Origin: Megaleporinus macrocephalus
Lineage: Eukaryota; Chordata; Actinopteri; Characiformes; Anostomidae
Assembly (NCBI GenBank): GCA_021613375.1
Contig: CM038722.1
Coordinates: 27,583,441-27,647,440 of the forward strand
DNA: 64,000 nt
Direction of reading: 5' to 3'
The notes beneath the pieces were generated by a model. That model was not told where the DNA came from, did no database searches, and worked only from the letters and a program-made list of their open reading frames with translations. Below are positions 24,895 through 64,000 of this stretch, piece after piece. Position 1 is the stretch's first letter, and each line of letters begins with the position of its first letter. Both the position numbers and the translations under genes were made by a program.

Positions 24895-25990
24895 ATATTT
24901 GGTAGGATAAGACAAGATAATCCTTTATTAGTCCCACTATGGAAATTCATTTACATTTACATTTACATTTATCCAGAGCGACTTACAAAAGTACTTAGTG
25001 TTCAGTCAGAGTATGTATCTCTATCTAGTACAAACAGGTCCAAACTACTTGAGCTTAAACACTGCCATAAACAAATGCCAGTGCTGATACCTAGAAAGAA
25101 GAAAACAAAATATAAGATTAGACACAGAGCAACACCTAGCAAGACTGGAACACCTACAGAGAAGAGAATAAATACAAGACTACATACAGTATACGAGTGA
25201 TACTTATCTTGTGTTCCTAGAAGTTAATGTGCAATTATGGTTTCTACCAATACTTCAGTAGATTAGTGTTTATAAGTGGTTCACAAAGGGATAGGTCTTC
25301 AGTCTACGTTTGACAGAGCAGGAAGGAAGGACCTGCGAGACCACTCCTCCACACACTTGAGGTGAAGCAGCCTGTCACTGAAGGAGCTTCCCAGTGATGC
25401 CAGAGTCTCATGCATGGAGTGGGAGTCATTCTTCAGCATGGACACCAGCTTGGCTGATATCCTCCTGTCTCCTACCACCTGTACTGGGTCTAGTGGGCTC
25501 CCCAGGACAGAGCTGGCCCTTTTTATGAGTTTGTCCAGTCTCTTCTTGTCTGCCGTGGAGATGCTGCCACCCCAGCAGACCACTCCATAAAACATGGCAG
25601 ATCCACCACTGTGTCAAAGAAGGTCCTCAGGAGTTTTCACTGCCCTCCTAATGACCTCAGTCTCCTCAGTAGGTAGAGTCTGCTCTGGCCTTTATTGTAA
25701 AGACCAGTCCAGCTTGTTGTTTAGGTGAACACCCAGGTACTCATAAGAGTCCACTCTCTGGATGTTCATACCCTGGATGTTCACTGATGGAGGGGGATGG
25801 TCTTCCCAGCATTTATCTGGAGGTGCTTCTACAGACACCAGTCCACAAAGTCCTGAATCAGTTCTCTGTACTCGCCGTCCTCCTCATTAGTTATAAGGCC
25901 GGCGATTGCTGAGTCCTCAGAGAACTTCTGGAGGTGACAGGTCGGTGAGCTGTACATGAAATCAGCAGGCCTGTAATGTCCAGTCAGGGT
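24895..25990 (-). pseudogene. L2/Maui-like LINE 3' fragment (reverse transcriptase C-terminus)
   Basis: On the minus strand, broken frames read LQKFSEDSAIAG, then ELIQDFVDWCL(stop)KHLQINAGKT, then YEYLGVHLNNKLDW, then FYGVVCWGGSISTADKKRLD...RASSVLGSPLDPVQV. This is the C-terminal reverse-transcriptase and tail order of fish L2/Maui-like non-LTR elements. Stops and frameshifts make it dead. The + strand segment GATAATCCTTTATTAGTCCC (about 24916-24935) is the family's 3' UTR terminus. A second repeat fragment (24950-25290) lies between the tail and the coding part. Confidence 0.8.
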
Positions 25991-26164
25991 CTTTTAATAA
26001 GAATTGTTATTATATATTATATCGAGGTAGCCTGTAAACAGCCTGTATCCTGATTTCACCCCCCACAGTGTGTGGGTTTAGAGCACCAGGAAAAGCCATA
26101 ATTCACCTCTACAAGACAGTGCTCCCACCTCTTATCCTTTAGAGCCAAGGGCGTAAGAAGGGGT

Positions 26165-26840
26165 TTGACATTGGGGGGACACATTTGCTAATATGAATCA
26201 AAGCCCACCCTATCCCCTAAATATTAGCTATAAGCTGATTCCACTGTAGGTAAGGTAGTAAATCACTGTATGTATAGTGATGTAGAACAACATTTGTGGA
26301 ATTACAGTAAATTACAAATAAACAAAATAAGATTTTATCTGTACGTCTGTTTATTATTAGATAAATCCAATGAAAGATTGTCTCGTCCTGCCCTGTGTCA
26401 CGTGTCTGTTTACGTCCTGTAAGTCTCACGTGCCTCTGTTTACGTTTCTTGTGTTTGTCATGTGCTCCTGTGTCTCGGTCCTGGCCCTGCCTCACTCACC
26501 TGCGCCTCATTAGTGTTCAGTCCCATCACCTGTTCACCCTCGTTAACCTGTGTTAGTTATACTCTGTGTTTGTGTTTAGTCATTGTGGTAACTCTGTTGC
26601 TGTAGCTCTGTCTTTGTAACCCGTTTGTTTACCTTTTGTTTTGTTTGCTTATTAAAAAGTCTAGTTTGTTTAAAAGCTTGCGTGTGTGTCCGGCCCTGTC
26701 TTTATCTGCTCCTGCTCCAGCTCCAGCTCCAGTTTTTCCCCGTGACAAAGATCTTTACACACTAAACAAGATACTCCACATTACATGGTACTGTGGCCAG
26801 AAAACCTTTAAACTATACATGCAATGTCTGGATATATATA
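26165..26840 (+). repeat. Dispersed repeat, interrupted copy (see 54330-54617)
   Basis: GGGGGGACACATTTGCTAAT to AGATAAATCCAATGAAAGAT (26172-26378), then CTTTACACACTAAACAAG to ACCTTTAAACTATA (26753-26817). It matches 54335-54603 but is split by the LTR-like insertion. Confidence 0.85.
26379..26747. mobile_element. Probable solo LTR (TG...CA, 5-bp TSD AAGAT)
   Basis: This is a 369-bp insertion that begins TGTCTCG and ends CGTGACA. It is flanked by AAGAT on both sides (26374-26378 and 26748-26752). The homologous copy at 54330-54617 lacks it. TG...CA ends plus a 5-bp duplication and no coding sequence fit a recombined solo LTR. A GCTTATTAAAAAG segment late in the element could serve as a poly(A) region. 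Family unassigned. Confidence 0.75.
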
Positions 26841-27355
26841 TACACTAACGCTCAGTAGTTTAGGATCACTTTAGAATTTCATTTCATGCCATTTTCATGC
26901 GATTCACAAACAATATTGTTCATTTCACAATTAATGTAAGTGTATCAGATGATTTTTAAAGAATAAAAATGTTTGTATTAAAGTCTATTTTTGTATAGAG
27001 GCTTATTTTACATATAGTCTATTATCAGCAATTCTCAGTCCTCTGTCTAAATCTCCTGGTACGACCACCAATCCAAGTTAAGGATGTTATTGGACTAATT
27101 GGTTGTTAGGACACTCTTGCTCAATTGTGATGCACAGCTGAAAAACATTCTACTAATAAGTGAGTATAAAAGGGAACAACATTCTAGGTTAGTTTAGTAT
27201 CTGAAGATCAGCAGTTGATGACTTGCTGACCGACTCAAAATGACCAGAAAGAAACAACTTTCTTTAGAGACCCGTCAGTCCATTGTTGTGTTAAGGAAGA
27301 AGATACTCCATTAAAACAAGAACATTTCACTGTGATCCCAAACTTTTGAGCGGTA

Positions 27356-27360
<5 letters not shown>
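26841..27360 (+). mobile_element. Tc1-like MITE, copy 1
   Basis: Ends: TAACGCTCAGTAGTTTAGGA (left) and TTTTGAGCGGTAG (right, to about 27356), inverted complements with substitutions. About 515 bp. An internal ATG at 27240 reads MTRKKQLSLETRQSIVVLRK then stops, the start of a Tc1-like transposase. It inserted next to or within a TA microsatellite. The inverted second copy is at 56903-57418. Confidence 0.85.

Positions 27361-27440
<80 letters not shown>
27357..27440. repeat. (TA)n microsatellite
   Basis: TA run next to the right end of the Tc1-like MITE. Confidence 0.97.
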
Positions 27441-27444
<4 letters not shown>

Positions 27445-27799
27445 CAGAAATACAGTTTGTATATTCTCTCCAGGAGCTGAGCTTTAGGCATTTAGACCCA
27501 TGGTTTCTTCTCTTGTCATTCACAGCTACAAATTCATTGCAAATGAATACAGTTACAATGCCCCCCATCCCCCTCAACAAATCTAACTGTTTCTGATATT
27601 GGGTGGGATACGTCCTCCCCATCCTCCCTGGTTCCTATATCAGTGTTTAGAGCTAAACAGGCTGTTGTTGTTACTGTGCTTCTAAAACTGATATATGTAA
27701 ATGAACTCTGCTCTGACTGTCTGAGTCTCATTAAACAAAGCTTAAACACATCTTAATAATAAGTTAAACTGCACCTGAATAGATACATGTCACATGGTG

Positions 27800-27995
27800 G
27801 TGTCTCCTGCTTCTTTGAAGAACAAAGTGTAGTTCCAGATTTCTCCCCAGACATTGTATGAATGTATTCAGTTCCTTGATTTAGCTTAATGAAGTACTGA
27901 GCAGTCAAAGCAGGTATTAGATGAGAACTGATAATAATATTGGGTTGTTTCCACAAGAAGAAGCTTGGAAAGGGTTAAATAGGCACGCTGCACTA
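27800..27995 (+). repeat. Dispersed repeat copy (family of 44990 and 48640)
   Basis: GTAGTTCCAGATTTCTCC, ACATTGTATGAATGTATTCAG, TTAATGAAGTACTGAGCAG and GTTGTTTCCACAAG match 45160-45340 in the same orientation. Confidence 0.85.
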
Positions 27996-28043
27996 TTACC
28001 TGGAATAATAGCTTTTTAAATATAATGTCTGGGTTAATGTTGG

Positions 28044-28110
28044 CCAAACGATGGGCTGGCGAACTGTCTATTGTGTACCCTGCCTTCACCCGATGACGCT
28101 GGGATTGGTC
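28044..28110. repeat. SINE-like repeat body fragment
   Basis: GATGGGCTGGCGAACTGTC followed by TGTGTACCCTGCCTTCACCC matches the family of 7190-7440. Confidence 0.65.
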
Positions 28111-28245
28111 TGGTTTGATGCTGTAGTTCTCTTGTTGAACACAAGGGGGCAGAAAAACTCTGTACATTTCCAATGAACTGTTTTAATTGATCCGCCGAAT
28201 TAGTCATCAGGGCAATACTTTCATAAAGCTCTTCATATAAGGAAT

Positions 28246-28355
<110 letters not shown>

Positions 28356-28619
28356 GCTCACTTTTCAGTGTTTTATTTCTAAAAAAAAGTTTATATCCAA
28401 TAAATAAATTGTGTCCCACTTGTTGTTGATTCTTCACAAAAAAATTACAATTTCATATCTGAAATATATATAAGAAACGGTCTCAAAGCATATTTACAGA
28501 AATCTGTGGTCAAGTGAACGACGGTGGCAAGAATAAGAGGGTAATATATACTAATGAAATAATATATATATATATATTCATATGTTCATTTATTACACTA
28601 TATAATGTATTAAATATTG

Positions 28620-28866
28620 TGCCTGTCCAAAGAATAACATGTCTCTTCATTTTTTCTAAAATGAGTTTCTACATCATTTGAATTTTAATCATAGCCGTTT
28701 TCTCTGTATGAGCCTTTCATAATAAATAGACCAATAGAAATGCTCCAAAATAGTTTGGGAAAAAATTGGTTCTATTGACTTACACTGAAGGTAAAGAAGG
28801 TTTTTGTTCTCTCCTGTAAAGTTGCTATTTTAAATATGCTTGTGTTTCTTTGGACAGCGACGATAT
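28620..28866. mobile_element. MITE, TATCGTCG family
   Basis: The left terminus is eroded (GCCTGTCCAAAGAA); the right terminus is TTTCTTTGGACAGCGACGATA. The interior CAATAGAAATGCTCCAAAAT...TTCTCTCCTGTAAAGTTGC matches 63030-63130. Confidence 0.8.
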
Positions 28867-29099
28867 AATTATTATTTTATTTTCGAAATGCCTTATTTTT
28901 TGTACATATTAAATGATTTATACTTATTTGTTATATCTTATAATATTTTTATATGTATATGTATAATGTAAAAATAAATAAAAATAAATAATGTGAAAAA
29001 ATGAAATGTAAACTAAATTTTAGATGCTTAAAAGTGTACATACAGCAATAATAATAATTAAATTAAGTTTATTTTTATTTACTTTACGCTCGCGTTAAA

Positions 29100-29311
29100 G
29101 TTTATGTGCGGACACTTACAGAGGAAGTGATGTCATGACGCCAGGCCAGAGAAGCGACGCCACTTCCGACAGAAACAAGGCGGCGCAGCGCTGTTTGTGA
29201 GCTCAGTGTTTTGAGAAGTGTGTGTTTTACTGGGTGTTTTACTGGGTGTTTTACTGGGTGTTTTACTGGGTGTTTTATCGTGTCTGAGAGAAGAGCCGGC
29301 GGATTTGAATC
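29100..29311 (+). promoter_or_regulatory. vps8: Probable VPS8 promoter / 5' UTR with 12-bp repeats
   Basis: This is a short GC- and CpG-enriched stretch in otherwise AT-rich DNA, directly upstream of the VPS8 ATG. It contains ETS-like GGAAG and CACTTCCG motifs (about 29122 and 29160) and a CRE-like TGATGTCATGACG (about 29128). There is no obvious TATA box, which fits a housekeeping promoter. Between 29223 and 29277 the 12-mer TGTTTTACTGGG is repeated about four times in tandem, probably in the 5' UTR. The transcription start is not determinable from sequence alone. Confidence 0.45.
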
Positions 29312-59576
<30,265 letters not shown>

Positions 59577-60600
59577 GTAGGAATGAAACACAGCAGCAGA
59601 GCGTGTGATTGGAGCGCTGCACATTTTCACTCCTCACTCAAAGCATTCTGATCCATGTCTGGTCCAGATTCTCTGTTTCCCGCACTTCATTGGACCAGGC
59701 TAGTTTTGTATATTTGTTTTTTATTTATTTGCTTGATCTTTGCAGCATAGCTCATCCCACAATTTTCAAAATATTGACTATGTTCCACCTCCAGATTGTC
59801 TAATCTGATTGTGTGATTCAGGCTTGTATACAGCTTTTTGATTGGATGCACAGATTCCAGAAAAAATAAATAAATTTCCCCCATAGAGAATGAATAGGAT
59901 GGAAAAATACACGCCAATCTGAGCTTCTGCTCCACCGAGACCCCCGACCTCAAATTCAAAGTTGGTTTGACACACGCTTGCTTGATTTTGTTTCATCCCT
60001 CTTTTTTCGCCATAGAGTCCAATTCATTTTCAGTCACACCCAAACCTCATTTCTATAACCTGCAGCTATCAAACTGCCTGTACTCACTCAGGGCAGATCC
60101 CCAAACCCTAATCCACAAGTATATCCACCAGCACTCCTCTATTTGTCATTTATACACATCCATCCTGCGTTTCCTTCAGGAGATACACTTTTCTAGTTTA
60201 ATTATGTCTCATAGACAATACACTGTGCACTTCATCTCATGTAAGATGCATTTGATGGTTATTAAACAACAGCTAGTTAAACATAATGTGTCACACAGGC
60301 CTTTTTTTTTTAGGAAGGTGTAGTCCTGAAGCCGTGGCCCAATCACAAGCCAGGAATCTGTCGACGGTAGATATAGGCATTCGCTTTTAACACTGTATCA
60401 TTCACACAGATAAAAGGATGACAGAAGACTAATTGCGTGCAATGTCTGTAGAACTGCATTGCAATCAGTGGTCATTTGGTGTCTGAATAGTTCCACAGTG
60501 AACATAGCCAGTCATGCCACCCCATCCTCTTCTTTTCTTTTACCTTCTTCCTCCATGTTTCCTTTTGCTTGACCCTAGTTCCACATCATTCACTATATCA
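59577..60600. other. VPS8 intron 9, left part
   Basis: No further exon or clear element was recognised. Confidence 0.4.
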
Positions 60601-60603
60601 ATA

Positions 60604-62166
60604 TACACAGTCCAGTCAGAAACCTAAGACCACCACGGCTGGGCGATATGGGAAAAAAATGTATCACGATAAGATTTCATATCGATATCACGATATAAAT
60701 CAAATTACTATTGTCTTTTTACTTTAAGTGAAAAGTGAAGATATCAAAGTTTTGTTAAATGTTTTTTTTTTCTTTTGATTTGTTTTCTATCAGAAGATAT
60801 AGAACATTACATAACTGTATTTCAAATAAATTAAACACACACACACATATATATAAAACATGGATTTATCCGGAGCGCAAGCTGCAGCTACAAACAACCA
60901 CTCACGTGTATATAAAGTAGTGTTAGTGTTTCACACAGAAACACAACAGTGTGGTGCTCTGTCAGCTCTGCACAGTGGAGATTATCACAACAGTACAACT
61001 GCTATACACAAGACCTTGAAGCTCAAACATCCCGTAGAGCTTCATCAACACAGCAGCAGGACAGCACCTGTTTACCTGTTTATCTAATCTTATAGATTAT
61101 TTTAAGATTATTAACACGTGTATCATGTTTCTTTCAGTAGTAGTTTAATGTTTTCTGTTATTTTCTCTTATTTTATTCTCTCTGCTCGACTGTGACGCCT
61201 GCAGTAACCAGATTACTAACTTGTAGGTTAAGGTGCTGCTATGTCTACACTCTGCGCTGTGTGTCTCAACCAAACATGAAATGGCTGGAACTCTAGTTCA
61301 GCCACCTGATTGGTTTGTGGTGGCGCTATTCTCATTCTCATTGGCTGTTCGTGTTGTCTCTCAAAACATGGACGGAACTTAATTCTATCGACTACGTTGT
61401 ATAGTTCTGTCGAGGAAACCTTACTTCGTGATAATTATCGTTATCGTTTTATCGCCCAGCCCTGTGACCACCCCTTGTAACTACACTCTTTGTAGATGTT
61501 ATCAGTTTCACAGATCATATAGATGGAGTTCAACAGTATCAGACTTTGTTAGCCAGTTCTTTGATGCTAAGGACCCCCAGAGGACCACTACAGAGCAGGT
61601 GTTATTTGGGTGTTGGATCGTTCTCAGCGCTGCAGTGACACTGACTTGGTGGTGGTGTGTTAGTGTGTGTTGTGCTGGTGTGAGTGGATCAGACACAGCA
61701 GTGCTGCTGCTGAAGTGTGCCTAAACACCTCAGTGTTTTAGCTGGACTGAGAATAGTCCACCGACCAAAACTATCCAGGACAACAGTGTCCTGTGGGCGG
61801 CGTCCTGTGTCCACTGATGAAGGACAGATGAGCTACTGTCTCTGACTTTACATCTACAAGGTGGACCAGCAAGGTAGGAGTGTCTAATAGAGTGGACAGT
61901 GATTGGACACAGTGTTTAAACACTCCAGCTGCGACGGCTGTGTCTGATCCACTCACACCAGCACAGCACCACCTCGTCACCCAAATAATTTCTGCTCTGT
62001 GGTGGTCCTTTGGGGGTCCCACCCATTGAAGAACAGGGTACAATAGCACACAAAGAAAGAGTCTGATACTGTAGGACTACTAAGTCCATCTGTATGACCC
62101 CTGGAACTGCTAACACCCTCAAAAAGTGTAGAGACAAGGGGTGGTCATAATATTCTGAGTGTGTAG
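60604..62166. mobile_element. MITE-like TIR element split by a hAT-like insertion
   Basis: The right end ACAAGGGGTGGTC (62134-62146) is the exact complement of GACCACCCCTTGT (61466-61478). Beyond it, ATAATATTCTGAGTGTGTA has a diverged counterpart upstream of the hAT-like insert at about 60604-60634 (ACACAGTCCAGTCAGAAACC). The interior includes GTGTGAGTGGATCAGACACAGC (61678-61699) and its inverted counterpart (about 61938-61962), giving a foldback shape. Abundant fish family; superfamily not assigned. Confidence 0.7.
60635..61464. mobile_element. hAT-like element inserted in the TIR above
   Basis: GGCTGGGCGAT (60637-60647) and ATCGCCCAGCC (61451-61461) are exact inverted ends. Flanking 8-mers AGACCACC (60627-60634) and TGACCACC (61465-61472) match at 7 of 8, an hAT-length duplication. 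There is no transposase frame. Confidence 0.75.
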
Positions 62167-62621
62167 CTTTCAGTAGATCATTCAGTTCAGTACATACATT
62201 GACAAAGTGATAAAAAAGAAACTATAATAAAACAAATCAGTATACAATTGTTTAGCACTTCATCAAAGTAAATATTGAATTACAGTCTTTATCTTGTCGC
62301 CCAGTCACCATCATAATGCCTGGTTGTGTGTCAAAGACCCAGGGCAGGTTTAAGGACTGGTCCTCAGGACCCCCTGGGCAGCTACTGTTAGTCCTCAGAC
62401 CCATATTACTGCACACAGAGACAGAGAAGAAGCACCGGGCTGATTTATGTTGCAGTTTTGACTACCGCAGCTGACAGGCAGGGGGCAGTAGAGCGTTGTA
62501 TCCAGCACCCCCTGTCCTCATACAGTCACTGGTGGTGTTGCGTGTTACTCTAAGATGGGTTTTAGAAGTCTGATTGTGATGCAGGGGGCTTCAGTGCTAT
62601 TCCTATGGCTGCTGCAGTAAA

Positions 62622-63221
62622 GAGATAGTCACTGCTTTAGTCCTGAGGCAGAATTAAATTGCTATGTTTTATTATTATTATTAATATTATTATTTTTATT
62701 ATTATTTTTAAAACACTGCATTGTCTTATCTCGCTATATGCACACGCATACATAATGTAAGCTGTGGCTATTGTTTTTAGTGCACTAGGGTAGGGCTGCC
62801 ACTGGTTGTATGAGATTAAAATAAAAGATGTTTTCATTTATTTAAACAGTATCAAACCTTGATTGCCTTGAAAACGCCAAATAATTTATTTTAGGAAGGA
62901 AAATAATGAGAATTCAAATATCGTCCAATGAAAAACATGTATGCCCATTTTTGTCGATTTTGAGTTTTCTATGTCATTCGAACACGCCAGTGGTGGTTTA
63001 CATTGTGCAAAAATTTCATGATGAATGGACCAATAGAAGAGCTCCAAAATAGCTTGGAAAAAGTTCTGGTTCCATTGACTTCCATTGAAAGTAAAGTATG
63101 TTTTTGGTCTCTCCTGTGAAGTTGCAATTTTGGAAATACTTGTTTTTCATTGGACAACGACGATATACATTTATGTTTTTGCCAACAGCCACCCAATCAG
63201 CGCTCACACATTATATTACAC

Positions 63222-63307
<86 letters not shown>

Positions 63308-63398
63308 TAGACACTGCTTTAGTCTTGAGGCAGAATTAAATTGCTATGTTTTATTATTATTATTATTAATATTATTATTTTTATTATTATTTTTAAAA

Positions 63399-63452
<54 letters not shown>
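62622..63452. repeat. Direct duplication (62622-62720 / 63304-63405) with (TA)n
   Basis: AGAGATAGTCACTGCTTTAG...GAGGCAGAATTAAATTGC plus the ATT-rich tail occurs twice, 680 bp apart. TA runs are at 63225-63302 and 63403-63452. Confidence 0.9.
62915..63168. mobile_element. MITE, TATCGTCG family, nearly full length
   Basis: The left end ATATCGTCCAATGAAAAACA (a few bases lost after TCG) and right end CATTGGACAACGACGATAT are inverted. The interior matches 28620-28866 and 16690-16860. Confidence 0.85.
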
Positions 63453-63459
<7 letters not shown>

Positions 63460-64000
63460 ACGTGGATTACAAACAGGTGCTAGTGATTAGTATTTCAGTA
63501 AGTGTGATTTAGAACATACACCTCGATTGGCTGGTTGTGAACACATGCTGCTGTTGACCTCAGAAGCAAGGGAATTGTGGGAATGGCAGTGTGTAGAGTC
63601 AGTGTGAGTGATGTAGAACCGGGAAGTGTGGGATGATTCTGCTGTAGAGAGACATACACTTCATTTCACTATTCTACTGTTCTACCTGATACACTAAATG
63701 AATGAATAAACAGTGTTGTCCTGCAGTCTCAGACTACACTACAGTTCAGCTGAATGTGACTGAGTTGATAATATTCAGAATAAGATTATTTTTTGAGTAT
63801 GAGAGTGGAGGAACGTTTCACACTGTAGAGTATGATAGAGTAGGAGTGTCTAATTCATCGTTCCTGTGATGCTGTGGTTGGTAATGTTGGTGCTACAGGA
63901 GGCTGCAGTGTGCAGGGAGGTTACTGAGTGTTGTAAACATGCTTTATTAATCGTCTGTATGAAGAATTAATAGGAATCAGTTGTAATGTTATTATAGAGG
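63453..64000. other. VPS8 intron 9, right edge
   Basis: No VPS8 exon 10 or other feature was recognised up to the window end. Confidence 0.45.

Overview
The window is nuclear DNA from a ray-finned fish. Two things support this: spliced exons of a vertebrate-type VPS8 gene, and an interspersed-repeat set typical of teleosts (Tc1-like relics, hAT-like and other MITEs, fish L2/Maui-like and CR1/L2/Rex1-like LINEs, very long TA, CA and TATC microsatellites). An otophysan (characin, catfish or electric-fish kind of genome) would fit the repeat families I recognise, but that is inference. There are no bacterial features, CRISPR arrays or rRNAs.

Layout. Positions 1-17,280 are gene-free: a transposon relic (2041-2950), a 2.6-kb 20-bp minisatellite (2955-5525), a duplicated block (5540-6045 and 7440-7905), Tc1-like relics (9640-10862), a 0.9-kb TATC array (10869-11769) and a 24-bp minisatellite (12540-13225). 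At 17304-17708 on + lies a small single-exon coding region for a 134-residue single-pass membrane protein, resembling KIAA0040 in layout. Positions 17,900-29,100 are repeats again: a hAT-like element with internal tandem repeats, MITEs, an L2/Maui-like LINE 3' fragment and a probable solo LTR.

From 29312 to beyond the right edge runs the 5' part of VPS8 on +, a CORVET endosomal-tethering subunit. Nine coding exons (29312-29383, 33074-33142, 45461-45591, 46198-46294, 48081-48113, 48247-48301, 56306-56430, 59231-59317, 59509-59576) join in frame to about 245 codons: an acidic N-terminus and the start of the WD40 propeller. The gene continues past base 64000. Its introns carry the most unusual content: a G/T-rich minisatellite directly behind exon 1, a 10.1-kb array of a 13-bp unit in intron 2 (about 780 copies with higher-order structure), and a LINE inside a hAT-like element inside an older repeat in intron 6.

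No new multi-gene system is visible. The noteworthy material is repeat biology: the 10-kb intronic 13-bp array, about 128 tandem copies of a tRNA-like Pol III A-box motif, and several nested insertions that can be dated relative to one another from target-site duplications and empty-site copies inside the same window.
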